Part shown: piece after piece, positions 1 to 8,004 of the stretch | How positions within the stretch are numbered: position 1 is the first letter of the stretch | Layout of the letters: the number at the start of each line of letters is the position of its first letter | Assembly: GCF_019890635.1 (NCBI RefSeq) | Contig: NZ_JAIOAB010000017.1 | Location: 53,086 to 117,085, forward strand | Reading direction: 5' to 3' | Origin: Streptomyces sennicomposti | Lineage (GTDB): Bacteria; Actinomycetota; Actinomycetes; Streptomycetales; Streptomycetaceae | Length of the DNA stretch: 64,000 bases | Notes under the pieces: generated by a model | What the model saw: the letters and a program-made list of their open reading frames with translations, nothing else | Told to the model about the DNA's origin: nothing | Database searches by the model: none | Program-made: the position numbers and the translations under genes

Positions 1-274
1 CGAGCGACACGCCCGCGTAGGCGAAGCGTGCGACGCCGAGCGAGTCCGCGAGCGCGAGCACCAGCTCGGCGAGGTCGCCGACGGTCGCGCCCGCCTTGAT
101 CAGTCCGGCCGGCGATCCGCCGTGGCCGGGCAGGTCCCAGCGGATCACCCGGTGCGAGACGGCCAGTTCGGGAGCCACCTCGTCCCACAGCGCGTACGAC
201 GTGCCCAGCGACGGCCCGAGCAGCAGCGGGGGAGCGGAGGCGGGTCCTTCGAGGAGGTGGTGCAGGGTGGTCAA
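1..274 (-). CDS. pcaD: 3-oxoadipate enol-lactonase, N-terminal part (gene runs off the window)
   Basis: Alpha/beta-hydrolase that opens 3-oxoadipate enol-lactone to 3-oxoadipate in the beta-ketoadipate pathway. Only about 91 N-terminal codons are in the window. Visible are the oxyanion-hole stretch GPSLGTSYALW, the RWDLPGHGGS strand-loop and the beginning of the nucleophile elbow (AYAGVSL). I chose a TTG start at 274-272 because it overlaps the pcaB stop as TTGA, as at the other junctions of this operon, and because the hydrolase fold begins right there. In streptomycetes this domain is often fused to a carboxymuconolactone decarboxylase (PcaL). That cannot be tested here because the C-terminus lies outside the window. 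The family call is firm; the exact start and the fusion state are open. Confidence 0.8.
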   Translation of the reverse strand, partial: MTTLHHLLEGPASAPPLLLGPSLGTSYALWDEVAPELAVSHRVIRWDLPGHGGSPAGLIKAGATVGDLAELVLALADSLGVARFAYAGVSL

Positions 275-1635
275 CGTCGCTCCAGGGCACGGTCGGTGAG
301 GGCTCCGGCGGAGCCGGTGTAACGGGTGGGGTCGGTCGCTTCGCCCAGCTCGACGCCCTTCAACTCTTCCCTTTCGGCGAGGAGTTCGCCGAGGCTTCGG
401 CCCTCGGTGTAGGCACGGCGGGCGAGTTCGGTGAGGAGTTCCTTGGCGCGGGCGCGGCCGAGCACCGCGGCCAGTTCGGCCGACAGCCGCTCGGAGACGA
501 TCAGGCCGTGGGTGAGATCCAGATGGGCGCGCATCGCGTCCGCGTCCACCGTCAGCCCCTCGGTCAGCTCGACGGTGTCCCGCGCCGCGCCGCCGGTCAG
601 GCGCAGCAGATCGCGCAGCGGCTCCCACTCGGCGTGCCAGGCGCCCGCCGGCCGCTCGTCCTCGGCGGCGAGCGATCCGTACAGGGTGGCCGCGAGCTGC
701 GGTGCGCGCCGGGCGGCGGCCGCGATGAGCGTGGACCGCACCGGGTTGGCCTTGTGCGGCATGGCCGAGGAGCCGCCGCCGCTGCCCTCGGCCACCTCGG
801 CGATCTCCGTACGGCACAGCACCAGCACGTCCGCCGCCGTCTTGCCCAGCGCCCCGGCCGTGAAGGCCAGGCATCCGGCGAGGTCGGCGATCGGAGTGCG
901 CAGTGTGTGCCAGGGCAACAGCGGCTCGCACAGGCCGAGTTCACGGGCGTACGCGCCGGGCAGCGCCGTGGCGTCCTCGACGCCGTACACCGAGAACGCC
1001 GCCAACGTGCCGGCCGCCCCGCCGAGCTGGACGGGCAGCGAGTCCCGTACCCGGCCGACGCGGTCGCGGGCGTCCAGCACCAGCGACCGCCACCCGGCGG
1101 CCTTGAGGCCGAACGTCGTCGGCACCGCGTGCTGCGTGAGCGTCCGCCCCGGCATCGCGGTGTCCCGGTGCCCGGCGGCCAGCCGCCCCAGCGCCGCCGC
1201 GGTGCGCTCCAGATCGGCGTGGATCAGATCGAGGGCGCGGGCGGCGACCAGCATCGTCGCGGTGTCCATGATGTCCTGGCTGGTCGCGCCCCGGTGGACG
1301 TAGGGGCCGTACTCCTCGCCGACCGCTCGGGTCAGCTCCGCGACCAGCGGGATCACCGGGTTGCCGCCGCCGCGCGCGTGCCCGGCGAGGGCGCGGGCGT
1401 CGAAGCGGTCCGGATCGGCGGCCCGGGTCACCGCCTCGGCCGCCCCGGCGGGGACCGGCCCGAGGGCGGCCTGCGCCCGGGTGAGGGCGGCCTCCGCGTC
1501 GAGCAGCGCCCGCAGATACGCGGCGTCGCCGGTCGCGGCGGCGGCCGGGGAGGCGGCCCAGCCGGGCCCGAGCAGACCCGCCTCGGACGCGGACCCGGCG
1601 GCCGACGGGGAGGGTGCGGATGCTGGTGGTGTCAC
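271..1635 (-). CDS. pcaB: 3-carboxy-cis,cis-muconate cycloisomerase
   Basis: Cytosolic enzyme that cyclises 3-carboxy-cis,cis-muconate, the ring-cleavage product of protocatechuate, to 4-carboxymuconolactone. The 454-residue product belongs to the fumarase/aspartase superfamily. The signature GSSAMPHKANPV lies at about residues 288-299, with GATSQDIMDT near 116-125 and RTLTQHAVP near 164-172. The GTG start at 1635 overlaps the pcaG stop as GTGA, so the two are probably translationally coupled. The first 30 or so residues are Ala/Ser/Pro-rich and look like a variable extension before the family's usual start. Order and strand match a standard pcaHGB arrangement. Confidence 0.93.
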   Translation of the reverse strand: MTPPASAPSPSAAGSASEAGLLGPGWAASPAAAATGDAAYLRALLDAEAALTRAQAALGPVPAGAAEAVTRAADPDRFDARALAGHARGGGNPVIPLVAELTRAVGEEYGPYVHRGATSQDIMDTATMLVAARALDLIHADLERTAAALGRLAAGHRDTAMPGRTLTQHAVPTTFGLKAAGWRSLVLDARDRVGRVRDSLPVQLGGAAGTLAAFSVYGVEDATALPGAYARELGLCEPLLPWHTLRTPIADLAGCLAFTAGALGKTAADVLVLCRTEIAEVAEGSGGGSSAMPHKANPVRSTLIAAAARRAPQLAATLYGSLAAEDERPAGAWHAEWEPLRDLLRLTGGAARDTVELTEGLTVDADAMRAHLDLTHGLIVSERLSAELAAVLGRARAKELLTELARRAYTEGRSLGELLAEREELKGVELGEATDPTRYTGSAGALTDRALERR

Positions 1636-2237
1636 CGGAACTCCAGGAAGACCGTCTCGCCCTCGCCCTGAAGGCGGATGTCGAAACGGTAAGCCGTGCC
1701 GCCCTCCGCAGCGGCGATCAGCGTGCCGCGCCGCTCCTCGTCCAGCCGGGACAGCAGCGGGTCCGCGGCCAGCGCCGCCTCGTCGCCGGGCAGATAGATC
1801 CGGGTGAACAGATGTACGAGCAGCCCGCGCGCGAACACGCACACGCTCAGATACGGCGCGTTCCGCCCGCGCGCGCCGGGCCGCAGCGTGCGCGCGTACC
1901 AGTGGCCGTTCGCGTCGGTCTGACTGCGGCCGAAGCCGGTGAACTCCACGCCGTTGCGGCCGAGGAAGCCGCCGGAGGCCGGATCGCGCCGCATCGAGCC
2001 GTCCACGGCCGGCAGGACGCCGTCCGGGCCCGGGCCCCACACCTCCACGAGCGCGTCCGGCAGCGGCCGGCCCTCGCCGTCGTAGACGTGTCCGTGCACG
2101 GTGAGGGTGTCGGGGTGGCCGAGCGGCGCGATCTCCTCGCCGCCGCGGAAGGGCAGCGCGTAGCCGTAGAAGGGGCCCACCGTGTGCGAGGGGGTGGGCG
2201 CGACGCCCTCCGGGCGGCTGGTGTCGGTCTTCGTCAT
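1632..2237 (-). CDS. pcaG: protocatechuate 3,4-dioxygenase, alpha subunit
   Basis: Structural subunit of the intradiol dioxygenase that cleaves protocatechuate between the two hydroxylated carbons. The 201-residue product shares the transthyretin-like dioxygenase fold with the neighbouring beta subunit (DALVEVWGPGPDG, GFGRSQTDANGHWYARTLRPG, FTRIYLPGDEAA). It lacks the full iron-ligand set, as expected for the alpha chain. The gene starts 6 bases after pcaH, typical for subunits made in equal amounts, and its stop overlaps the pcaB start. The ATG at 2237 is preceded by an AAGGA-type site. Length is normal for the family (about 200 residues). Confidence 0.93.
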   Translation of the reverse strand: MTKTDTSRPEGVAPTPSHTVGPFYGYALPFRGGEEIAPLGHPDTLTVHGHVYDGEGRPLPDALVEVWGPGPDGVLPAVDGSMRRDPASGGFLGRNGVEFTGFGRSQTDANGHWYARTLRPGARGRNAPYLSVCVFARGLLVHLFTRIYLPGDEAALAADPLLSRLDEERRGTLIAAAEGGTAYRFDIRLQGEGETVFLEFR

Positions 2238-2243
2238 GGCAGG

Positions 2244-3017
2244 TCAGCGTCCTTCTTCGAGCCAGGTGGCGGCGGGGCCGTCCAGCACGATGTCCCAGTG
2301 GTAGCCGAGCGAGAACTCCGGCACCGACAGGCCGTGGTCGTACGTCGCCACCAGCCGCTGCCGGGCGGCGTCGTCCGTCACGGACTGCAGGATCGGGTCG
2401 TACGGGAAGAGCGGGTCGCCCGGGAAGTACATCTGGGTCACCAGCCGCTGCGTGAACGCCGAGCCGAAGACCGAGAAGTGGATGTGCGCCGGCCGCCAGG
2501 CATTGGCGTGGTTGCGCCACGGGTAGGGGCCCGGCTGGATGGTGGTGAAGCGGTAGAACCCGTCGGCGTCGGTCAGGGTGCGGCCGAAGCCGGTGAAGTT
2601 CGGGTCGAGCGGGGCGTCGTGCTGCTCGCGCTGATGGGCGTAGCGGCCGGCCGAGTTGGCCTGCCAGATCTCGATGAGCTGGCCGCGCACCGGCCGCCCG
2701 GCGCGGTCCAGCAGCCGCCCGGAGACGGTGATCCGCTCGCCGACCGGGTCCCCGGTGTGCTGACGGGTGAGGTCGTTGTCGATCTCGGTGATGTCCCGCT
2801 CGCCGAACGCGGGCGAGGACAGCTCGACCAGCTCCGGGTCCCGGGCGGTGTCGATGGCGACCAGCGGCTGCTTGGGGTGGCGCAGGACCGAGGACCGGTA
2901 GGGCGCGTAGTCGCGGCGCGGGTGGTGCTCGACGGGGGCGCCCTCGGCGACGCGCTTGTCGTAGGCGGCGTGCTCGGCCGCGATCTCCTGGTCGATGTCG
3001 TGCTGGGTGAGGGTCAT
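2244..3017 (-). CDS. pcaH: protocatechuate 3,4-dioxygenase, beta (catalytic) subunit
   Basis: Catalytic subunit of the Fe(III) intradiol dioxygenase acting on protocatechuate. The 257-residue protein shows the four expected iron ligands: Tyr126 (in AGRYAHQ), Tyr165 (in GPYPW), and His178 and His180 (in RPAHIHF). The first 75 residues form the usual N-terminal arm that wraps the partner subunit. I chose the ATG at 3017 because MTLTQHDIDQEI is a typical family start; upstream in the same frame the sequence is only the low-complexity repeat described separately. It is separated from pcaF by about 86 bases containing two hairpins, the only sizeable gap in the operon. Confidence 0.94.
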   Translation of the reverse strand: MTLTQHDIDQEIAAEHAAYDKRVAEGAPVEHHPRRDYAPYRSSVLRHPKQPLVAIDTARDPELVELSSPAFGERDITEIDNDLTRQHTGDPVGERITVSGRLLDRAGRPVRGQLIEIWQANSAGRYAHQREQHDAPLDPNFTGFGRTLTDADGFYRFTTIQPGPYPWRNHANAWRPAHIHFSVFGSAFTQRLVTQMYFPGDPLFPYDPILQSVTDDAARQRLVATYDHGLSVPEFSLGYHWDIVLDGPAATWLEEGR

Positions 3018-3044
3018 GGCGATACCTGACGCTTCCTTGGCGTG

Positions 3045-3095
3045 CGAGGACGGGTCCTCGGCTTCGAGAGCCGAGGACGGGTCCTCGGCTTCGAG
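3045..3095 (-). repeat. tandem 24-bp repeat forming two hairpins between pcaF and pcaH
   Basis: A 24-base unit occurs at 3045-3068 and again, identical, at 3072-3095. Each unit contains a near-perfect inverted repeat: arms CGAGGAC and GTCCTCG around GG in the first, CCGAGGAC and GTCCTCGG around GG in the second. The arrangement would form two stem-loops in the pca mRNA exactly between the CoA-handling genes (pcaIJF) and the dioxygenase genes (pcaHG). A processing or stability role is inference. There is no U-tract. Confidence 0.6.
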
Positions 3096-3103
3096 GAGGG
3101 GCC

Positions 3104-4318
3104 TCAGCGTTCGAGGACGAGGGCGAGGCCCTGGCCGACGCCGATGCACAGGGTGGCGACGCCCGTGCCGCCGCCCTTGCGGGCGAGCTGGTGGGCGACG
3201 GTTCCCGCGAGCCGGGCGCCCGAGGCGCCGAGCGGATGACCGAGGGCGATCGCGCCGCCCTGCGGGTTGAGGACGGCCGGGTCGAACGCGGGCCACTCGG
3301 CGAGGCAGCCGAGGACCTGCGCCGCGAACGCCTCGTTGAGTTCGAGGACGTCGAGGTCGGCGAAGCCCTTCCCGGCCTTGGCGAGCGCGCGGTCGACCGC
3401 TTCGACGGGGGCGAGGCCGAAGTAGTGCGGCTCGACGGCCGAGACGCCGGTCGCCGAGATCCGGGCCAGCGGCTCCCGGCCGGTGGCCCGCAGCCCTTCC
3501 TCGTCGGCGAGCAGCAGGGCGGCGGCGCCGTCGTTGAGCGGGGAGGCGTTGCCCGCGGTGACCGTGCCGTTCTCGGTACGGAACGACGGCCGGAGCTTCG
3601 CCATCGCCGCGAGCGAGGCGTCGGGGCGTACGCACTCGTCGGCGGCGAACAGGACCGGCTCGCCCTTGCGCCGCGGGACGGGCACCGGGACCAGTTCGGC
3701 GTCGAAGAGGCCGCCGGCCTGTGCCTCGGCGGCCTTTTGGTGGGAGGCGAGGGCGAACGCGTCCTGCTGCTCGCGGGTGAGGGAGTGCTTGTCGGCGATG
3801 AGTTCGGCGGACTCGCCCAGCGGAACGGTCCACTGCGGCTCCATCCTCGGGTTGACCATGCGCCAGCCGAGGGTGGTCGAGTACAGCTCCGTGTGCCCGG
3901 CCGGGAACGGCCGGTCGCTCTTGGGCAGCACGTACGGGGCGCGGGTCATCGACTCCACGCCGCCCGCCACCGCGATCGAGGCGTCGCCGACGGCGATGGC
4001 GCGGGCGGCCTGGATCACCGCCTCCAGGCCGGAGGCGCACAGCCGGTTGACGGTGACGCCGGGCACGCTGGTGGGCAGCCCGGCCAGCAGGGCCGCCATC
4101 CGGCCGACGTTGCGGTTCTCCTCGCCGGCGCCGTTGGCGTTGCCGAGGTACACGTCCTCGATCCGGGCCGGGTCCAGGTCCGGGGTGCGGGCGAGGAGTC
4201 CGCGCAGGGCGTGGGCGGCCAGGTCGTCCGGGCGGACGCCCGCCAGGGCGCCGTCGTAGCGGCCGATCGGGGTGCGGACCGCGTCGACGACGTAGACGGT
4301 CCTCAGGGCGTCCTTCAC
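3104..4318 (-). CDS. pcaF: 3-oxoadipyl-CoA thiolase
   Basis: Thiolase that splits 3-oxoadipyl-CoA with CoA to give succinyl-CoA and acetyl-CoA, the last step of the pathway. The product has 404 residues, a normal thiolase length. The nucleophilic cysteine is Cys94 in [12 protein letters not shown]. The C-terminal catalytic pair is visible in [15 protein letters not shown] and CIGVGQG. The early segment [19 protein letters not shown] is characteristic of PcaF-type enzymes, and its position after pcaIJ separates it from beta-oxidation thiolases such as the one at 21716-22930. The GTG start at 4318 overlaps the pcaJ stop as GTGA. Confidence 0.93.
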   Translation of the reverse strand: MKDALRTVYVVDAVRTPIGRYDGALAGVRPDDLAAHALRGLLARTPDLDPARIEDVYLGNANGAGEENRNVGRMAALLAGLPTSVPGVTVNRLCASGLEAVIQAARAIAVGDASIAVAGGVESMTRAPYVLPKSDRPFPAGHTELYSTTLGWRMVNPRMEPQWTVPLGESAELIADKHSLTREQQDAFALASHQKAAEAQAGGLFDAELVPVPVPRRKGEPVLFAADECVRPDASLAAMAKLRPSFRTENGTVTAGNASPLNDGAAALLLADEEGLRATGREPLARISATGVSAVEPHYFGLAPVEAVDRALAKAGKGFADLDVLELNEAFAAQVLGCLAEWPAFDPAVLNPQGGAIALGHPLGASGARLAGTVAHQLARKGGGTGVATLCIGVGQGLALVLER

Positions 4319-5067
4319 TTCGGATCCTCCGCGTCCTTCAGGTCGGCTGCGTCCTTCGTGCCGTCGGCGTCCTCCGGGGCGTCCGCGCCCCTCGCGGCCT
4401 CGGCGGCCTTCGCGTCGTCCGCGCGCTCCGGGCCCGCCGCGACGGTCAGGCGGGCGCCGGTCGCGGCGGCGACCTCGGCCGCGGTGACGCCGGGCGCGGT
4501 CTCTCGCAGGACGAGTCCGTCGCCGGTGACGTCCAGGACGCCCAGGTCGGTGATGATCCGGTCCACGCACGCCCTGCCGGTCAGCGGAAGCGCGCACTCC
4601 GTGAGGATCTTCGGCGAGCCGTCCTTGGCGGTGTGGGTCATCACCACGATGACCGTGCGCGCCCCGTGGACGAGGTCCATCGCGCCGCCGATGCCGGTGA
4701 CCAGCTTGCCGGGGACGGCCCAGTTGGCCAGGTCGCCCTTCTCGGAGACCTGCATCGCGCCGAGCACGGCGACGTCGATGTGCCCGCCGCGGATCATCGC
4801 GAACGAGAGCGCCGAGTCGAAGAAGGACGCCCCGGGCAGGACGGTGACGGTCTCCTTGCCCGCGTTGATCAGGTCCGGGTCGACCTGGTCCTCGGTCGGG
4901 TAGGGGCCGGTGCCGAGGATGCCGTTCTCCGACTCCAGGATCACCTCCACCCCCTCGGGCAGATGGTTGGGGATCAGCGTCGGCAGTCCGATGCCGAGGT
5001 TGACGTACTGGCCGTCGCGCAGCTCGCGCGCGGCGCGGGCGGCCATCTCCTCACGCGTCCAGGCCAT
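4315..5067 (-). CDS. pcaJ: 3-oxoadipate CoA-transferase, beta subunit
   Basis: Beta subunit of the succinyl-CoA:3-oxoadipate CoA-transferase that activates 3-oxoadipate. Family I CoA-transferase features are clear: GIGLPTLIP and the SENG loop with the catalytic glutamate Glu47 (ESENGILG). The catalytic domain ends near residue 212. It is followed by about 38 residues of almost pure Ala/Asp/Glu/Lys/Gly, which takes the protein to 250 residues instead of the usual 210-220. That tail looks like low-complexity drift or a disordered extension and has no recognisable domain. The ATG at 5067 overlaps the pcaI stop by one base (TGATG), and the pcaJ stop overlaps the pcaF start. Confidence 0.92.
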   Translation of the reverse strand: MAWTREEMAARAARELRDGQYVNLGIGLPTLIPNHLPEGVEVILESENGILGTGPYPTEDQVDPDLINAGKETVTVLPGASFFDSALSFAMIRGGHIDVAVLGAMQVSEKGDLANWAVPGKLVTGIGGAMDLVHGARTVIVVMTHTAKDGSPKILTECALPLTGRACVDRIITDLGVLDVTGDGLVLRETAPGVTAAEVAAATGARLTVAAGPERADDAKAAEAARGADAPEDADGTKDAADLKDAEDPK

Positions 5068-5897
5068 CAGCGGCTCACCGTCCCCCGCGAAGTGCCCTGC
5101 GCGGCGGGCGCCGTCGCCCGCGCGGCGGGCGCGGAGACCGTCCGCTTCTCGATCCGCTTGTCGGCCGCCTGCTCGGCGGTCAGGGCGACCACCCGCTGGA
5201 CGAAGATCCCCGGCAGGTGCACCGCGTCGGGATCGATGCCGCCCGGTTCGACCAGTTCCTCCACCTCGGCGATCGTGACCTTGCCGGCCATCGCCGCGAG
5301 CGGGTTGAAGTTGCGGGTGGACCTGTTGAAGACGAGGTTGCCGTGCCGGTCGCCCCTCGCCGCGCGGACCAGCGCGAAGTCGGTGCGGATGCCGCGCTCC
5401 AGGACGTACTCGACGCCGTCGAACGCGCGGACCTCCTTGGGCGGGGAGGCCAGCGCGACGCCGCCGGAGCCGTCGTAGCGCCAGGGCAGCCCGCCGTCGG
5501 CGACCTGGGTGCCGACCCCGGCGGGGGTGTAGAAGGCGGGGATGCCCGCGCCGCCGGCCCGCAGCCGCTCGGCGAGCGTGCCCTGCGGAATCAGCTCCAC
5601 CTCCAGCTCACCGGCCAGGTACTGGCGGGCGAACTCCTTGTTGGCCCCGATGTACGAGCCGGTCACCCGGGCGATCCGCCCGGCCGCCAGCAGCACCGCG
5701 AGCCCCGAGTCCAGGGCGCCGCAGTTGTTGGAGACCACCGAGAGAGAGCCGGTCCCGCGCTCGTACAGCGCCTGGATCAGCACGTTCGGCACTCCGCTCA
5801 GCCCGAAACCGCCCACCGCCAGGGACGCGCCGTCCGGCACGTCCGCCACCGCCTCCGCGGCCGTGGCGACCACCTTGTCCATCGAAACGAGCCCCAT
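5067..5897 (-). CDS. pcaI: 3-oxoadipate CoA-transferase, alpha subunit
   Basis: Alpha subunit of the 3-oxoadipate CoA-transferase and first gene of the pca operon. The N-terminal stretch [13 protein letters not shown] is the family signature, followed by VSNNCG and [10 protein letters not shown]. Two starts are possible. ATG at 5897 gives 276 residues, but a GGGAGAG site lies directly against it; ATG at 5882 ([11 protein letters not shown]) fits the family start better. I list the longer form. The 5' flank holds the putative PcaV operator. The C-terminal 30 residues are Ala/Thr/Arg-rich and probably not part of the catalytic core. Confidence 0.92.
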   Translation of the reverse strand: MGLVSMDKVVATAAEAVADVPDGASLAVGGFGLSGVPNVLIQALYERGTGSLSVVSNNCGALDSGLAVLLAAGRIARVTGSYIGANKEFARQYLAGELEVELIPQGTLAERLRAGGAGIPAFYTPAGVGTQVADGGLPWRYDGSGGVALASPPKEVRAFDGVEYVLERGIRTDFALVRAARGDRHGNLVFNRSTRNFNPLAAMAGKVTIAEVEELVEPGGIDPDAVHLPGIFVQRVVALTAEQAADKRIEKRTVSAPAARATAPAAQGTSRGTVSR

Positions 5898-5965
5898 CTC
5901 TCCCGAACGACACCCCGCGGCACGACGGCCCGCGACCGCGCCGGCACGAAGACACCGGCCCCCAG

Positions 5966-5985
5966 ATAGTCAGGGCACTGATTAT
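5966..5985. promoter_or_regulatory. putative PcaV operator between pcaI and pcaV
   Basis: The 20 bases ATAGTCAGGGCACTGATTAT form an imperfect inverted repeat: the left arm's complement CCCTGACTAT matches the right arm CACTGATTAT at 8 of 10 positions. It lies about 70 bases upstream of the pcaI start, in an AT-richer patch of an otherwise GC-rich 258-base divergent intergenic region. MarR proteins bind such palindromes, and PcaV is known to repress its neighbouring pca operon. A weaker related sequence (TCAGT core) sits at 6098-6116, about 40 bases before pcaV, and may be a second site. Confidence 0.55.
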
Positions 5986-6155
5986 TTCCGCGAGGTTACC
6001 CACACGCTGCCACTCGGGGTCGAGGCCGTCAAGAGGCCCTTGAAGCGGCGGGTGCTCGGCGCGCGGCGAGTGATCCACGTACCGCCCGCGCACGGTATCG
6101 TTCAGTACACCTACGAATTCCGTGGGCGGCGACCGGACTCTCGCGAGGAGCGCAC

Positions 6156-6614
6156 ATGGCCGCGGTGGACCTCACCACCCACCCCGGGCACCTGGCCCGG
6201 CGGCTGCAGCAGGCCCACTATCTGCTGTGGAACGCGATGGTCTCCGAGGAGATCACCTCGCCGCAGTTCGCGGTCCTCAACGCGCTCGTCGCCGAACCCG
6301 GGCTCGACCAGCGCACGGTGGGGGAGCGGGTCGGCCTCGACCGGTCCACCATCGCCGAGGTCGTCAGCCGGCTCGGACGGCGCGGGCTGCTGGACAAGGA
6401 CCGCGACCCGCAGGACGGCCGCCGCTTCCTGCTGCGGCCGACCGCGGAGGGCGAGAAGACCCACCGCAGGCTCGCCGTCCGCACGGCCCGGATGAACCAG
6501 GTCTTCCTCGGCCCGCTCAGCCCCGCGGAGCAGACCCAGTTCTTCGACCTGATCCGTCGGGTGGCGGACGCGGCCGAGGGCCTGCGCAACCCGGCCGAGC
6601 CCGACCGGGCCTGA
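6156..6614 (+). CDS. pcaV: MarR-family repressor of protocatechuate catabolism
   Basis: Winged-helix repressor of the MarR family. It is known in Streptomyces coelicolor to repress the divergent pca operon and to release DNA on binding protocatechuate. The 152-residue protein is very close, as I remember it, to the PcaV sequence: the start (MAAVDLTTHPGHLARRLQQAH) carries Arg15, the residue reported to be essential in PcaV. The recognition helix region is RVGLDRSTIAEVVSRLGRRG at about 67-86, followed by the wing (DPQDGRR). A GAGGAG site lies 5 bases before the ATG. Divergent orientation to pcaI with a shared operator region fits autoregulated repression. Confidence 0.9.
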   Translation: MAAVDLTTHPGHLARRLQQAHYLLWNAMVSEEITSPQFAVLNALVAEPGLDQRTVGERVGLDRSTIAEVVSRLGRRGLLDKDRDPQDGRRFLLRPTAEGEKTHRRLAVRTARMNQVFLGPLSPAEQTQFFDLIRRVADAAEGLRNPAEPDRA

Positions 6615-6754
6615 GGCGCGGCGCGCACCGCGGCGCAGCCCTCCGGGGGCCGGCGCGCCCCGCCGCCGCCCGCCCCCTCACGGTTCGCCCGTTCGGCCCC
6701 GGGTACCCGGCCGGTCGCGAAGGTGACGGACCGCGACGAAAGGGGCGCTACGCG

Positions 6755-7945
6755 ATGAAGGCAGTGACCTGGCAGGGCAAGCGCGACGTGCGGGTGGAGG
6801 AGGTCCCCGACCCCGAGATCCAGGAGCCGACGGACGCCGTCATCCGGATCACCTCCAGCGGCCTGTGCGGCTCCGACCTGCACCTGTACGAAGTGCTCAC
6901 CCCGTTCATGACGCCCGGCGACATCCTCGGCCACGAGCCGATGGGCGTGGTCGAGGAGGTCGGTCCGGAGGTGCCGAACCTCAAGCGCGGCGACCGGGTG
7001 GTCGTCCCGTTCCAGATCTCCTGCGGCCACTGCTACATGTGCTCCTCGGGCCTGCAGACCCAGTGCGAGACCACCCAGGTCACCAGCGAGGGCATGGGCG
7101 CGGCCCTGTTCGGCTACACCCGGCTCTACGGCGCCGTCCCCGGCGCGCAGGCCGAGTACCTCAGGGTTCCGCAGGCCCACTACGGGCCGATCAAGGTCCC
7201 CGTGGGCCCGGCCGACGACCGCTTCGTCTACCTCTCCGACGTGCTGCCCACCGCCTGGCAGGCCGTCGCCTACGCCGACGTCCCGCCCGGCGGCACCGTC
7301 GCCGTCCTGGGCCTCGGCCCCATCGGCGACATGGCCTGCCGGATCGCCCGGGTGCGCGGCGCCGAGCAGGTGTTCGGCGTGGACCTGGTCCCCGAACGGC
7401 TGGAGCGGGCGCGCCGGCGCGGTGTGAAGACGTACGACCTGCGCGACTTCGACAGCGAGAAGGAACTCGTCGCCGCCATCCGCGACGAGACCCACGGGCG
7501 CGGCCCGGACGCCGTGATCGACGCGGTCGGCACCGAGGCGCACGGCAGCGCGGTCGCCAAGATGGTCCAGCAGGCCGCCGCGGTGATGCCCCGCCGGCTG
7601 AGCGGGCCGCTCGCCGAGCGCTTCAGCGTGGACCGGCTCGCCGCCTTCTACACCGCCATCGAGCTGGTGCGGCGCGGCGGGACCATCTCGCTGTCCGGCG
7701 TGTACGGCGGCTCGGCGGACCCGCTGCCGATGCTCACCATGTTCGACAAGCAGATCCAGTTCCGGATGGGCCAGGCCAACGTCCGCCGCTGGGTGGACGA
7801 CATCCTGCCCTATCTGACGGACGAGGACGTGCTCGGCGTGGACGACTTCGCCACCCACCGGCTGCCGCTCACGGACGCGCCGCACGCCTACGAGATGTTC
7901 CAGCACAAGCAGGACGGCGCGGTCAAGGTGCTCATGACGCCGTGA
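6755..7945 (+). CDS. zinc-dependent alcohol dehydrogenase (formaldehyde-dehydrogenase-like)
   Basis: Medium-chain zinc alcohol dehydrogenase of 396 residues. The catalytic zinc motif is CGSDLH near residue 37 with GHEPMGVVEEVG following. The structural zinc loop (CGHCYMCSSGLQTQC) is present but longer than usual, as in the glutathione-independent formaldehyde-dehydrogenase-like subgroup. The NAD-binding Rossmann segment is VAVLGLGPIGDMA. The substrate cannot be read from the sequence. A GAAAGGGG site precedes the ATG. The gene is separated from pcaV by 140 bases, so I do not count it as part of the pca operon. Confidence 0.85.
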   Translation: MKAVTWQGKRDVRVEEVPDPEIQEPTDAVIRITSSGLCGSDLHLYEVLTPFMTPGDILGHEPMGVVEEVGPEVPNLKRGDRVVVPFQISCGHCYMCSSGLQTQCETTQVTSEGMGAALFGYTRLYGAVPGAQAEYLRVPQAHYGPIKVPVGPADDRFVYLSDVLPTAWQAVAYADVPPGGTVAVLGLGPIGDMACRIARVRGAEQVFGVDLVPERLERARRRGVKTYDLRDFDSEKELVAAIRDETHGRGPDAVIDAVGTEAHGSAVAKMVQQAAAVMPRRLSGPLAERFSVDRLAAFYTAIELVRRGGTISLSGVYGGSADPLPMLTMFDKQIQFRMGQANVRRWVDDILPYLTDEDVLGVDDFATHRLPLTDAPHAYEMFQHKQDGAVKVLMTP

Positions 7946-8004
7946 CACCCTAACGCCGTGACGCCCTGACGCGGCGTCGTCCGGCCGCTCGCCGCCCCGG
8001 CCCC

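Noticed and set aside
5898..6155. A gene between pcaI and pcaV
   Set aside because: Frames there have no ribosome-binding site and the region is fully explained by the divergent promoters and operators.
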